A stretch of 64,000 nt of DNA, taken from Strigamia acuminata. Its lineage: Eukaryota; Arthropoda; Chilopoda; Geophilomorpha; Linotaeniidae. The notes beneath the pieces are model-generated. The model was not told the DNA's origin, made no database searches, and worked only from the letters and a program-made list of their open reading frames with translations. Positions 12,901-23,400 of the stretch are shown piece by piece. Each line of letters starts with the position of its first letter. Position 1 is the first letter of the stretch. The position numbers were made by a program, and so were the translations under genes. The stretch lies in contig OX442316.1 of the NCBI GenBank assembly GCA_949358305.1, forward strand, positions 1,612,001-1,676,000. Reading direction: 5' to 3'.

Positions 12901-15900
12901 TCCCACATGGGATAGTCGAATTTACTCGAACGCAAGGTGTCTTACCACTAGATCGCATGGGAACGTTAATCTTAAACTTTTAATCATCGAGTTTAGTCAA
13001 AGCCAGGATATCCTTACCACTAGAACGCATGGGAAAAGTTGTATGTGTGTATACACCGTTATGCTCTGCAGTTTAGAACCTGGACTAATCTTATCGTTTA
13101 TTACTGTCTCGGGGCCAAATTCATTAGTCGTAATGACATTTTTGGTCACGACGGTTATTAAGTGGAAACAAAATTGCCGTCAATTTTTAAATTATATCCA
13201 TAACAATGGTCATAAATTTAGAAAAGAGCCGAATGTCGTTATTTTTTAATGATAACTTAATGAATTCGTCCCTGATATGAACACCAACGCGTTTCGAAGA
13301 CTGCTCGATCCGTTTTCCTTACAGGAATATCAATGAATAGGTTAATTTAAACTAAAAATAGGCCTAACAGCTGGTTTTTATTGTAAAGAAAAGGTCTGGA
13401 CGGCAGCGCGTGGTGTGCACAAAACCCCCTTGGATTTTTCACTTCCTCCATGAATAGGTGAGGGTATCCGATTAGGCGGGAGAAGGAGAACAGTATACTC
13501 TGCTTGCAGATGGGCTATTGGACAGCTGACGAGGCACAAACGTGTCTTGTCGACTTCCTCCGAAAATGGTTCACGTTCGTTCCCTCGCTGTAAATCAGAC
13601 TAATCCCAATTGATCTAATTTACGAGCGACTGTTAGAAGTCGACGTACAATTAGCCGGCGATGAATTATACGCGCGATGATTCAGTCTATTGGATAAATG
13701 TTTGTTAATTTATGCTTCCTTCCTTCCTGCGTGGCTGCGATTTGTTTATTTTTGTTTGTTAATCAGATTTTTATTTTTTTTTTTATTTATCTAAGTTCAT
13801 TAATTTTTTCCAGGAACCCATTTACGGATCTGTCAACAGGGGGAGACATGTTGTACCGAAGAGATGGAGGAGAATTTCAACCAGCAGAGTCGGCAGGAAT
13901 TCGATCGGATTTTGAAGCAAACCATTGATGTACTCAGACATACGTTCAGCACACGGACGCAAAAATTTGATGGTAACTTGACGATTACGAGGATTGTCGA
14001 GGGGAAAAAATTATCCTGGTTTAAAATTTCTGCTTAGGACAGAGTTTATTGGCAGGTTCAGACAAGTTCAGACAGATTAGTGCAAGTTAAGACGTCGTGT
14101 TACCAGGGGCGGATTATAGCGTAGGCAAAGATAATAATGTCTCGGGCCCTCAAAAAAGCGTCGTAAAAACTACATTTTTTGGCCAAAATATTATTGATTA
14201 TTGGACTAAATAAATTCAATTATAGACAAAACATAGAATTACACAGGCTTAATTTATGTTAGGGCCCTGAGCGTAACTTTCAGTTTGGGGATTAGATGGG
14301 GGCTCCATCTTAAAATCACGTGACACTGAATCATTAGATTTTCTGATTTCCTATGTGATTTGCAGATTTGCAATGAGATTTGCTTCCAAAAGCAGGTGAT
14401 GATTTGCTGAATTTTCAGTTGATTTTTAGTTTGTTTGTTTCGTTGGATTCGCCATGACATTTGATGTAGTAATGGCTGCCTGCGCAGAGCCATCTATCGG
14501 CAAAACACTAAAGCAACGGTTCCTGCATAACCTCTATAGGTTGGCGAGCAAAAATTGTCACATGCAGGGTCAGATTTGTCATAATTTCTTAAAAACTGTC
14601 AGTACTTTTAAGGGAAAGCAGGTAACTAATGGAGTTAGGGGTCAGTTTAGCTGCCCCCATTTTATTTTCTTGCCACAAATGGCACTCAGCTTTGATGTTG
14701 GCTGTTAGTTTAAATCGATTTTTGTCTCTAGTTTGATTGCAAGTGTAGTAGCAAGCACTTATCCTTCCTAAAAAAATATTGCTTGTTGGTCCTATCAACG
14801 ACAACAGATGCAGTCACCTTGTCTTGTGCAGAGTATTGATCTCTGTGGGCTTGAATTCAATTTTGATCCATTTTCTAGCACTTTACATAATGCATACTGC
14901 ATTTTATTCATGCACATTACATAAAATAAATTTTTTTATTTTTTATTTTCTTTTCTTTTCAGATTATTTCCAAGATCTACTTAGGGTTTCGAAGAAAGCA
15001 TTCCACGAAATGTTTGTTAGGACTTATGGCACCTTGTATGAGCAAAATGCTCATGTGTTTACTGATTTATATGATAACTTGGAGAAGTATTACCTAAGAG
15101 GGAACGTTAATTTAGCTGATGCACTCGACTCGTTCTTTATAACGCTTTATCAACGGATGTTTCAAGTGCTAAACGCTCAATATTCGTTTGATCAAAAGTA
15201 AGCGGAGAAATTTTTTATTTATTTATGTATTTATTTATTTATTTATTTATTTATGATCTCATTTTCTAATCTGTAATACGGTTTCGGTTGGAAATTAATG
15301 TTGGTTTATCCGATACTAGATATAACCTGTGCAAATGGGCGGTATGCGGAACCCCGGCACAAGGAGAAAACATAAATAAATCAATAGAGTTTTGTCGCTT
15401 TAATGTTAAAAATTTTAAAATATATTTCGACATCCAGTGTGGTTCAAAAATATATTTTACAGTATATTGCTTTACACTTAATGCAAAAAGTTTGCGGAAT
15501 TGAGTATACTATTTGAGCATTAAATAATGCATTTCATTATACAATTGAAGAATGTATCTCCAGTTGCACGGATGATCGATTTAATGGGCCTCTATAATAC
15601 ACTCGATATTCTTAAGGGCGGTGTCCCTTCTTGTAGGCTTTGGCTGTTGAGGGGCACCCCTCCTTCTAGGAAAATAAGCAATAACTTAAATTAATTTAAT
15701 ACAAAATTCATTTTTGCGAAACCCAATGCATTTCAAAATACATAGCAATACATTGCAATATAATTTCAATGTATTTTTGAATCATATGTACGGTAAATTT
15801 GTATTTAAAAACAAAATAAATCACCTTTTGTTGGGTTAGATAGTAGTAAAACTAAAGTTGATTTTGATTAATTTTAAATTGTAGGTTCCTGAACTGCATG

Positions 15901-18760
15901 CAAGAATTCATGGATGACCTGAAACCATTCGGAGACGTCCCGCAGAAGTTGTCCGTCCAAATTCGAAGAGCATTTGTCGCCGCCAAAACATTCACACAAA
16001 GTCTGGGTGTTGGCCGAGACATAGTGAAGAGCATGATGGATGTAAGTACACGAAGAACATTTCAAATACATTTTCTGGTGGAATGAATTCGCAGTTTGGA
16101 AATAAGCGTAATCAATTCTTGGGCGACTAATGTCACTAAAACACGTCGTGTTTTCCAATAAACTATCGCCGTATAAATAATTGCGGTCTTCCAGAAGATT
16201 AAAATTTCTGTTTTTTATCTTTCTGAAAAACTGCAGTTCAAACTCCTTTGCTTCAGCATACCTCACAAAAAACTTAAATGCATTTCAACTACATTTTTGA
16301 ACAATTAAATTCATTTTTTTAAACAATTAAATGCATTTTTTTAAAACAATTAAATGCATTTTTTTAAAACAATTAAATGCATTTTTTTAAACAATTAAAT
16401 GCATTTTTTTTAAACAATTAAATGCATTTTTTTTAAACAATTAAATGAAGCGTGTAATTCAGTGGTTATTATTGTAATTATTGACTCGTGAGCGGCGTAT
16501 TTCTGATCTGATGAAAATTTAATCTGAGCAGGTTCCTGCCACCGGTGAGTGCACACGCGCTTTGATGAAAATGACTTATTGTCCACACTGCCAAGGACAG
16601 CCCGATCTAAAGCCGTGCAACAGTTATTGTATGAACGTCATGAAAGGTTGCTTAGGTTACCACACGGAATTAGACACCGAATGGAACACCTATATAGGTT
16701 TGTATTCACTCGAATAAAAGAATAAAATAAATTTTATTAATTGAAAAATTCAATTTGTAGAAGCTCTGGTTGCGTTGGCCGATAGATTGGAAGGACCGTT
16801 CAATATTGAATCGGTCGTGGAACCGATGGACATAAAAATTTCAGAAGCGATAATGAATTTTCAAGAAAGCGGACAACAGGTTTCACAAAAGGTAAAACAA
16901 AAGTTAACGAAGTCTGTTCAGTTTTTCGGAATCGTTTCTCAGACAATTTGCACGAAAATGTAAGATTTCTGCAAGATTTGCGGGATTCTCAATAGTAGCA
17001 GTGAGATTTTTCAAAGTAACGCGAGGTATGCAAGGAAATTTAAGATTTTTGTGACAATTGCATGAAAATTTGCAAAATTTTCCTGCGTATGTCCTGAAAT
17101 AAAACTTGTTAATTTTGCGAAGACTTTCTGAAATTTTCAAAAAAATTGATGGAAATCTTTCTGCAAATCTCGGTATGTCGAAGAACCAACGAGCTCGAGA
17201 ACCAATCGTTTGCGAAATGACTTCCGTGGATGAAATATTTATTTATTTTATTTATTTTAGATATTTGAGAATTGCGGGAAGCCAACGATAGGAAAACGCG
17301 ATGTGGAACGGGAGTTAAACTACGACACGCTTAAATTTGGGCGGCATGATGGCGGATCGTCACGTAATGCGGCCGGTGGGACTAATCTTAATCGCGTGGT
17401 TCGGGATATCCGGAATAAAGTTAAAGTAGCCAAAAATTATTGGTCGAATTTGCCGTACCAAATGTGCGATAAGGAGCACATGGCTGCTGATCCAGTAGTC
17501 GAAGATAACTGCTGGAATGGACTGGCGAAAACAAAGTAAAAATTATTTGATTTAATGCTATTTCACATATATTTGATTTTTGCTGATTTTTTTGTTGTTT
17601 TATATAGGTTTGAGCCTTATAAAACCGGTGATGGCGTCGATTCGGAGTCATCTGAAGTTGATGTGGATGCTAACAAACCAAACAGTTTGGTTAATCAACA
17701 AGTGCTCAGTTTGCGGATGGCAACGAGTAAATTAAAAAGCGCATATAGTGGAATGGATGTGGATTGGCCTGATAATGGTAATGAGTGGGAATTTGCAATT
17801 TTCTTGTGAATTATTATAAATTTCTGCCATTTTGTTGATATTCATCATAACATTTTTTGCATTTTGTAGAGATTTATAAAAAAAATTCTGCATTTTGTAG
17901 AGATTTATAAAAAAAATTCTGCATTTTGTAGAGATTTATCATAAATTTCTGCAATTTTGTTGATATTTATCAAAACAGTTTGCATTTTTTTGATATCTAT
18001 AAAAAATTTCTGCATTTTGTAGAGATTTTCAAAAATTTACCAAATTTTGTAGAGATTTATAAACAAAAATTACTTTTTGGGGATATTTATCAGAAATTTA
18101 CCTCATTTTGTTGAGAATAATAAAAAAAAAATTCCTCATTTTGTTGAGATTTATCAGAAATTTACCTCATTTTGTTGAGATTTATCAAAAATTTACCTCA
18201 TTTTGTTGAGATTTATCAAAAATTTACTTCATTTTGTTGAGATTTATCAAAAATTTACCTCATTTTGTTGAGATTTATCAAAAATTTACCTCATTTTGTT
18301 GAGATTTATCAAAAATTTACCTCACTTTGTTGAGATTTATCAAAAATTTACCTCATTTTGTTGAGATTTATCAAAAATTTATCAGATCAGATTTTGTTGC
18401 GATCTATCAAAAATGTATCGTATCAAAAAGGCATTGACATCTAGCAACAATTTGAAGTTATCGATAAATCGATTATTACTCTCCCACCTCACTGACACTA
18501 ACCAACATATTTTAACTCCAGAATTGAACGGCAGCGGCAGCGGAAGTGGCGACAGCAGCGGCGTCGACGGCGCATCGGGCGATGGCGCCGAACCCCCAGA
18601 AGACCCATACTTCGCGCAGACGACCACAACCCCCAAACCTGCCAAAACAACAACAACAGTAACTTCAAAGGCACCCACTCAACAGCGCATGACATTACAG
18701 AAAGCGCTCAACATATTCGTGTTTCCCATTATGGTCATGTGGTTAGGCAGTGTGTTCTAA
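932..18760 (+). CDS. Glypican, GPI-anchored heparan sulfate proteoglycan core (Dlp/GPC4/6-like), nine coding exons
   Basis: Glypicans sit on the outer plasma membrane by a GPI anchor and tune Wnt, Hedgehog, BMP and FGF signalling. Coding exons: 932-1124, 13814-13972, 14963-15197, 15885-16041, 16532-16697, 16761-16891, 17261-17535, 17608-17777, 18522-18760. All have GT-AG borders, keep phase and sum to 574 codons plus TAA. In order: signal peptide (about 1-37), [100 protein letters not shown], then a Ser-Gly cluster ([11 protein letters not shown], about 500-510) for heparan sulfate attachment, a Thr-rich stretch and a hydrophobic tail ([15 protein letters not shown]) for GPI addition. After the signal peptide I count 14 cysteines, the family number. 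The motifs favour the Dally-like/GPC4/6/1 branch over Dally/GPC3/5. Intron 1 is 12.7 kb. Confidence 0.95.
5200..5452. repeat. Degenerate about 20-bp A/T minisatellite
   Basis: Consecutive variants of AAGTAAAATTACATTTTTTA and AAGACAATTACATTTTTTA repeat about a dozen times with small length drift. There is no coding potential. Confidence 0.8.
6342..6541. mobile_element. MITE with 23-bp terminal inverted repeats starting TACCGTATTTT (copy 1)
   Basis: The left end reads TACCGTATTTTATCGATTAA and the right end, reverse-complemented, TACTGTATTTTACCGATTAA; both continue with GAG. The 200-bp interior has no coding capacity. A second copy in the opposite orientation lies at about 19990-20174. The flanks show no clear long target duplication (perhaps TA), so I leave the superfamily open. 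Confidence 0.75.
9272..9534. repeat. 20-bp minisatellite, unit TTTTTTGGTCTGAAATTGCA
   Basis: About 13 near-perfect copies lie head to tail, with a 60-bp higher-order pattern in the middle (GAAATGGAA, GTAATTGAA and AAAATTGCA variants in turn). Long open frames on the minus strand across this array are repeat artefacts. Confidence 0.9.
10270..10870. repeat. Low-complexity tract: G-run, GAAA repeats and degenerate A/T repeats
   Basis: A run of G (about 10276-10290) is followed by (GAAA)n to about 10318, then about 500 bp of degenerate units resembling AAATTCCATTTTG. No gene is seen. Confidence 0.7.
11880..12170. repeat. 160-bp tandem duplication carrying a tRNA-Glu-like unit in each copy
   Basis: The copy starting at 11880 (GTTAAATTCAAATAAAGTT) and the copy starting at 12040 (GTTAAATTCGAGTGAAATT) align through GGCAGGTAGCCTAACC, CTAGATCGTAC and GGAAAACTC to about 12170, offset by 160 bp. 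They are clearly diverged, so the duplication is not recent. Confidence 0.75.
14103..14180. mobile_element. hAT-type MITE end fragment (CAGGGGCGGATT...)
   Basis: The CAGGGGCGGATTATAGCG start resembles the terminal sequence of hAT-derived MITEs (compare 38934). I found no matching right end, so only one end seems preserved. It lies in glypican intron 2. Confidence 0.4.
15211..15254. repeat. (TTTA)n microsatellite in glypican intron 3
   Basis: About ten TTTA units with one interruption lie just downstream of exon 3. Confidence 0.85.
16274..16446. repeat. 22-bp minisatellite in glypican intron 4
   Basis: About seven units of TTAAATGCATTTTTTTAAACAA, length-variable in the T run, lie within intron 4. 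Confidence 0.85.
17865..18395. repeat. About 30-bp minisatellite filling most of glypican intron 8
   Basis: The 5' half is degenerate (TTCTGCATTTTGTAGAGATT). The 3' half is homogeneous (CATTTTGTTGAGATTTATCA then AAAATTTACCT) with about eight near-identical units. Homogeneity rises toward the 3' end, suggesting recent expansion there. Confidence 0.85.
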
Positions 18761-19415
18761 ATTAGCCATAAACGCGGATATGATCCGTGTCGTTGGCCAT
18801 TGACTATGAAGCCAGTGTTTTTAATCACCCGAAGTAACTGCTGTCGTGTGCATTTCGTGCCATTCATTCTTCGGGCTTTTCTACCAAAACTTTGATCATT
18901 TTTTTATTATCATTATTATTAATATTTTTTGACAAAGTTAAAAGACAATCAGTGATTTTGCGAAGACTTTTAGTTGTTGTTTTTTTTTATTATCATTTTT
19001 AGGTTTGTCAATTTTAATGATAATTCTTTTGATATTTTTAAATTTGGTGGATTTAATTTGATTATTAGACAAGACGAAGCCTCGGACGTATAATCGGTGT
19101 TCGTGAGGGTCCAAAAACAAGTTGCCTTATTTTACGAGGTCGGTGAACGAAAGCTTTTATCGGGCGACAGACATTGCTATTTTATTTTAATATACAGTAG
19201 TTTGCAATAATTATCAGTCACAGGATTTTTTTTGTTTATTTTTGTAGGCAATAATTTGTTATTTGGATGACATTTGTGTTGAAAAAAGTGAATTATTATT
19301 ATTATTATTATTATATTTTTTTTTTAAATTTGTTTCTCAATTTTACAGGCTTAAAGTGGATTTAATTGATACCAGTTCAGCCAGTGTGAAAAGTTTTACT
19401 ATATAAAAAAATAAA
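18761..19415 (+). other. Glypican 3' UTR with candidate poly(A) signal
   Basis: After the TAA at 18758-18760 comes about 650 bp without a coding signal, rich in ATT repeats, ending with an AATAAA at 19410-19415 in plus orientation. Earlier weaker A-rich signals exist, so the exact cleavage site is uncertain. Confidence 0.45.
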
Positions 19416-19427
19416 TGACATTTTAAT

Positions 19428-19546
19428 TTATACTTTAATTTTGGCGCTAGTCTTTGTGTTTTTGACACTTAGCGAAGGGTTGTAGGCCATGCAAGCCGCG
19501 ATCTGTGGGACGTCTTTCTTGAGGATCCAACGTTGTGTTCGTTTGC
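19428..19546 (-). CDS. Possible terminal coding exon, unrecognised
   Basis: On the minus strand a good acceptor (TTTTCCCAG, 19555-19547) precedes an open segment containing RWILKKDVPQIAACMAYNP and ending in TAA at 19428-19430. Base composition is more balanced than the A/T-rich surroundings. I do not recognise the peptide, and it has no coiled-coil heptads, so it is not an obvious continuation of the paramyosin-like gene upstream on this strand. It could be a chance frame in a GC-richer patch. Confidence 0.2.
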
Positions 19547-19989
19547 CTGGGAAAACCACAAAAAAAAACCGGTTGGAGGTTGGCGGCAGATGTTTTTGCC
19601 GTAGAAACAGTCCGTTGATGCAACAATTCAAACGGTGCATCAAATTATGTGCATGTATTTAACATGGATGTTGCTTGAGGTGAAAGTAAGCCGGAACTTT
19701 CCAGAACACGGTTTTGGTTAAAATTAGCATACCGCTCTATCGATGGTACCGGCTGTGACTAAAGTTTGTCATTGCAAGTTTACGACGTTATAAAAACCAA
19801 CGGTTTTAGTCCAAAAATTGACTTTTAATAGGTCAATAGTCGTCATTGCAAAGTTAAATTTCTTTAAATGGACAATTATTGGTCTAAAACGGTTGAAATT
19901 TGACCTAAAATGTCAATTTTGGGTTAAAGCCGCTGATTTTTCATAACGTCTCAAATGACGAGCTTGCGTTCTGGCAGGACAATTTTTCT

Positions 19990-20174
19990 GAGACACCATG
20001 AATACCGTATTTTTGCAAAAGTACGATATTGTTTCCGTATTTAACCTCACGAACGATGAACGTACGCTTCGTTATATTAAACAAATGTAACAAACAAAAA
20101 ACCGAAATTGTAATTGCTGACAAAGATGGCATTTTTGAATAAGAGCCGCGCCTCTTAATCGATAAAATACGGTA
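19990..20174. mobile_element. MITE copy 2 of the TACCGTATTTT family, inverted and missing one terminus
   Basis: It matches 6342-6541 in reverse orientation: CTCTTAATCGATAAAATACG with GTA at its right end, then ACAAAGATGGCATTTTTGAA, ACGAACGATGAACGTACGC and ACACCATGAATACC leftward. The last 40-50 bp, with the other inverted repeat, are absent. A 25-bp insertion relative to copy 1 lies near 20080. Confidence 0.7.
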
Positions 20175-20413
20175 AATTGACACAAATGACACTAATGGCC
20201 AGTTTTTACTGCTTTAAAAAAAAAATAGAACAGTTTGAGTTGGACAACGAAAATCATAGAGCGAATTTATTGAATAACTATCAATTTTTTTTGTTGAAAA
20301 CTAACATCACAACGTGTAGAAAAAAATCCGAAATTGAGGTGACCAAAAAAATAACAGGTACAACGTTTGAAACTTATACAATTTTTAAAAATAATAATTT
20401 CTTTTTTAAAAGT

Positions 20414-23400
20414 TTAATCTGTATATTGACTCTTTATTTTCTTCTGCAGATCCATATTGTTTCTGTTGGCAGTATCCAATCGCATTTCCAGCTCTTCAAT
20501 TTGCCTTTGGTAATTGCTTTTGACACGTGGGACTTCGGTTTTCAGTTTGCTTTCCGCATCCATTAGACGATGATTCAACTGCTCGATTTCTCCCTGCATT
20601 TGTTTGCTGAAATTTTAATCAAAAAAAATATTTTAATTAAATTGACACTTAAATTAAGAACGAAAAATTGATCGTGTTTCTCCAACCAACTACGCCATTT
20701 ATAAGTATTCGTTATATCGTGGTTCGTTATAACGAGATTCGACTGTTCAGTCGTGGACAAAAAAAACTTCCCTTCAGTTTAGCTATTTTATGTTTATCTA
20801 CCAGGTGGCATAAAAGATATGAAAAGAGTATGAAAAGATAGACCGGGCAAATAATGATAGATAAACTTAAAACCGCTAAACAGAGGGAAAGTTTTTTTTG
20901 TCCACGAAATTATAGAATCAATATATTGTAAAATATATTTTTGAACCATATGGGTTACCTTGGACATTTAGAGAATTTTTTACATGCAAAATCACTTGGC
21001 CTTCAATTGTTGCCACTATTTTCATTCATGCAATTTTTGGCTCAAGTTTCTGTTTCTATTAATACACACATTGTTGCCATGCTATGACAATGACAATGAC
21101 AATGAAAAATTGTGTGATGGAAGCTGAATAATTGCTTTGCTGTGCCAGAAGGACTCAAGTGTCCATTGGTTTAAGCAAAACCAATAGGAATGCTTTAATT
21201 TGATTTGATTAACCATTGCACTTGTTTGCTTTTAGAGTGATTATGTAATCAGACCTGCAGTGTTAATTCTAGTTGATGCGTTTCTATTTTAGTTGAAGAG
21301 CAATTCGACTGCAATAGGAAACAGGCACAAGTTCTTTTTAGGTAACAACTCACAAGCACTTAGGCTTAGATGACACGACATCATTTAAAATAGCCAATAA
21401 TTCCATATAATTTAAGAAAATTGTTTTAAGCAATGTTATCTATTGTATAATTCATATTATGTTACAGTTAGGGAAGGTCACACTTAAAATAGCACATGCT
21501 CAGCTGTTCGGGACATAAATCTAGCAGGGTGGAAACGTAACAAGATGAAGTAATTGGCACCTAAGCCGGAGTAGAAATGCTGACCAAGAAATTTTAAAAA
21601 TACTTCAAACATAAATAAGGAATTTAGACTAGTTTAATTGAAGAGGATTGAAGAAACAAAAATGTACTTCCTTTTTGTGGCATTGGGTTGGGAATGTGCA
21701 TCTGCTGCTGTTATATTCAAGGTAAAAATAGTTATTGGGATGCAGCGAGCCAGCAGCTCTTTGCCATATCCTGTAGATATCAGTTGGAAGAGCTAAGTTT
21801 AGTGGCGAGCATAGGAAATAAGAAATAGCTTTTTTCGTTAAGCAGAAAAGAGCAGTCGGTGGCAGTTTTAAGGGTAGGCGAGCTAGGATTTAGCATAGGC
21901 CCCCAGGATTTTTTTTATTATTGTGGGCGGTGTCAAAGGGCATTACATCATGATTTTCCAAAGAAGGTTAACGGAATATACTGTATATTGTTGCGTGGTT
22001 TATATGTTTATTCACGTAACTTGATTTGAGGGGGTCAACTCGAGATTTCTGAATCGAAATATCTGCAAACAGTTTCAAATGTAAGTTCACAACCACGTAA
22101 CAATTTACATGGGTGAAAGTAGGCCACTATAACACGGGTGTCGACAGGTGTCGCCATGGCACGTGCAAATTTATACTTGGCGTCTGAATTTCTTAGCCCG
22201 TATTTGCAAAATAGACAAGCTGGCACCCTAGAAAAAGGGACTGGCTCAGTCCTGAATTGTTTTTAGTTTTGTCGACCCCTGCCATAATGTGTACGTCACC
22301 AGTTTCTGATCAATGGGATGCGGTAAGGCCAGCTTTTGGCGCGTGGCAAGGACAATTATGATAGCAAGAGTGGATTACAGAGTTATTTAACATTTACTGA
22401 CGTAAATACTCCATTTATAGGTTACTATAAATAGGAATGATGATTTTCTTTAGCGGCAATAAGTTCCGGCAAGACATTTCTTCTACTGTGTGTATATGTG
22501 TGGTGGTGCTTATGGACACATGGCATTAGAATTTTAATCTGATTCAGTCAATTTAATATTTCACATCTACAGCCCCACTGAAAATGTGTAAAAAGGGCCC
22601 ACTCGTAGAGAGAATCAGAACAAATTCCCGATGGACTCTTTGGCATGGTAGTTCTTTTCCAAAGTCCAGGAAGATTGCCGAACTTACCGGTTGGCCCACA
22701 TAAAACTGGCTCGGCAATTCAAGGAGGGTTATTAATTATTATTGTCACGGCCCGTTTTATGTGGACCACCTGGTATATTGCCGATTTGTTCAGAGATATA
22801 CAAATCCTTTCGACTGGTCATCTGTTTGACCATGAACCATTTTGATTGTAATGGGAGATGCACATCCATCCTGCCTGCAGGATCTCCTGTCGAAAGGACT
22901 TCTGATCGAAAAGGTTCCTGGTCAAAAAGACACCTGGTGGAAAAGAGTTCTGGTCGAAAAGATTTCTGGTCGAAAAGATTTCTGGTCAAAAAGATTTCTG
23001 GTCGAAGGGATTTCTGGTCGAAAAGATTTCTGGTCGAAAAGATTTCTGGTCAAAAAGATTTCTGGTCGAAAGGATTTTCTGGTCGAAAAGATTTCTGGTC
23101 GAAAAGATTTCTGGTCGAAAAGATTTCTGGTCGAAAAGATTTCTGGTCGAAAGGATTCCTGGATCCAACAATACAAAAACCTCAAAAGGCATTCGTCAAC
23201 ATTTGCTTAGCATGCCTGGATTAAGCATGGCCGCAAGGGGCCCATTTTGGGTCCTATGACTGCTAATACTGTATTTTTATGTTGATTTATGTTTCTTTTG
23301 AATTAGGGTTCTCAAAATGGCGCTGTTAAATCATTGGATTCTCTGGGCACAGGAGAAGGAGAAAGGCCCAGTGCCAGATTACCAAATCGGCAGACTAGGC

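Larger units (their letters stand above)
1431..13033 (-). repeat. Dispersed tRNA-Glu-derived half units (SINE-like), all on the minus strand
   Basis: At least ten related 26-36 bp units read on the minus strand as variants of TCCCATGCGATCTAGTGG followed by TTAGGATACCTGGCT. This matches the 5' half of eukaryotic tRNA-Glu: acceptor strand, D-arm with pol III A box, start of the anticodon stem. Copies: 1431-1463, 2151-2183, 4281-4307, 4351-4382, 8601-8633, 8671-8706, 11924-11951, 12084-12111, 12931-12962, 13001-13033. Most lack a T-arm, so these are not functional tRNA genes. Several come as pairs 70-160 bp apart, suggesting a dimeric SINE or local duplication. All lie inside glypican intron 1 and all are antisense to it. 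The match to tRNA-Glu is from memory of the family consensus. Confidence 0.6.
1125..13813 (+). other. Glypican intron 1 (12.7 kb), repeat-bearing, no nested gene seen
   Basis: The intron runs from a GTTAGA donor to a TTTTTTCCAG acceptor. I found no convincing nested coding gene on either strand. It holds ten or more tRNA-Glu-like half units, a MITE (6342-6541), tandem arrays (5200-5452, 9272-9534), an A/T low-complexity tract (10270-10870), GA/CT microsatellites near 8078 and 9883, and two CTCF-core-like sites (11850-11861, 12521-12532). A somewhat GC-richer island at 9760-10180 and another at 13260-13690 might be regulatory. The rest (for example 2190-4280, 6542-8600, 13034-13813) shows nothing I can name. 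Confidence 0.7.

Noticed and set aside
22742-23224. 160-codon plus-strand frame with [16 protein letters not shown]-type repeats, and its 68-122 codon companions
   Set aside because: Purely the translation of the 16-bp minisatellite, open on both strands; no start context, splice sites or non-repeat domain.
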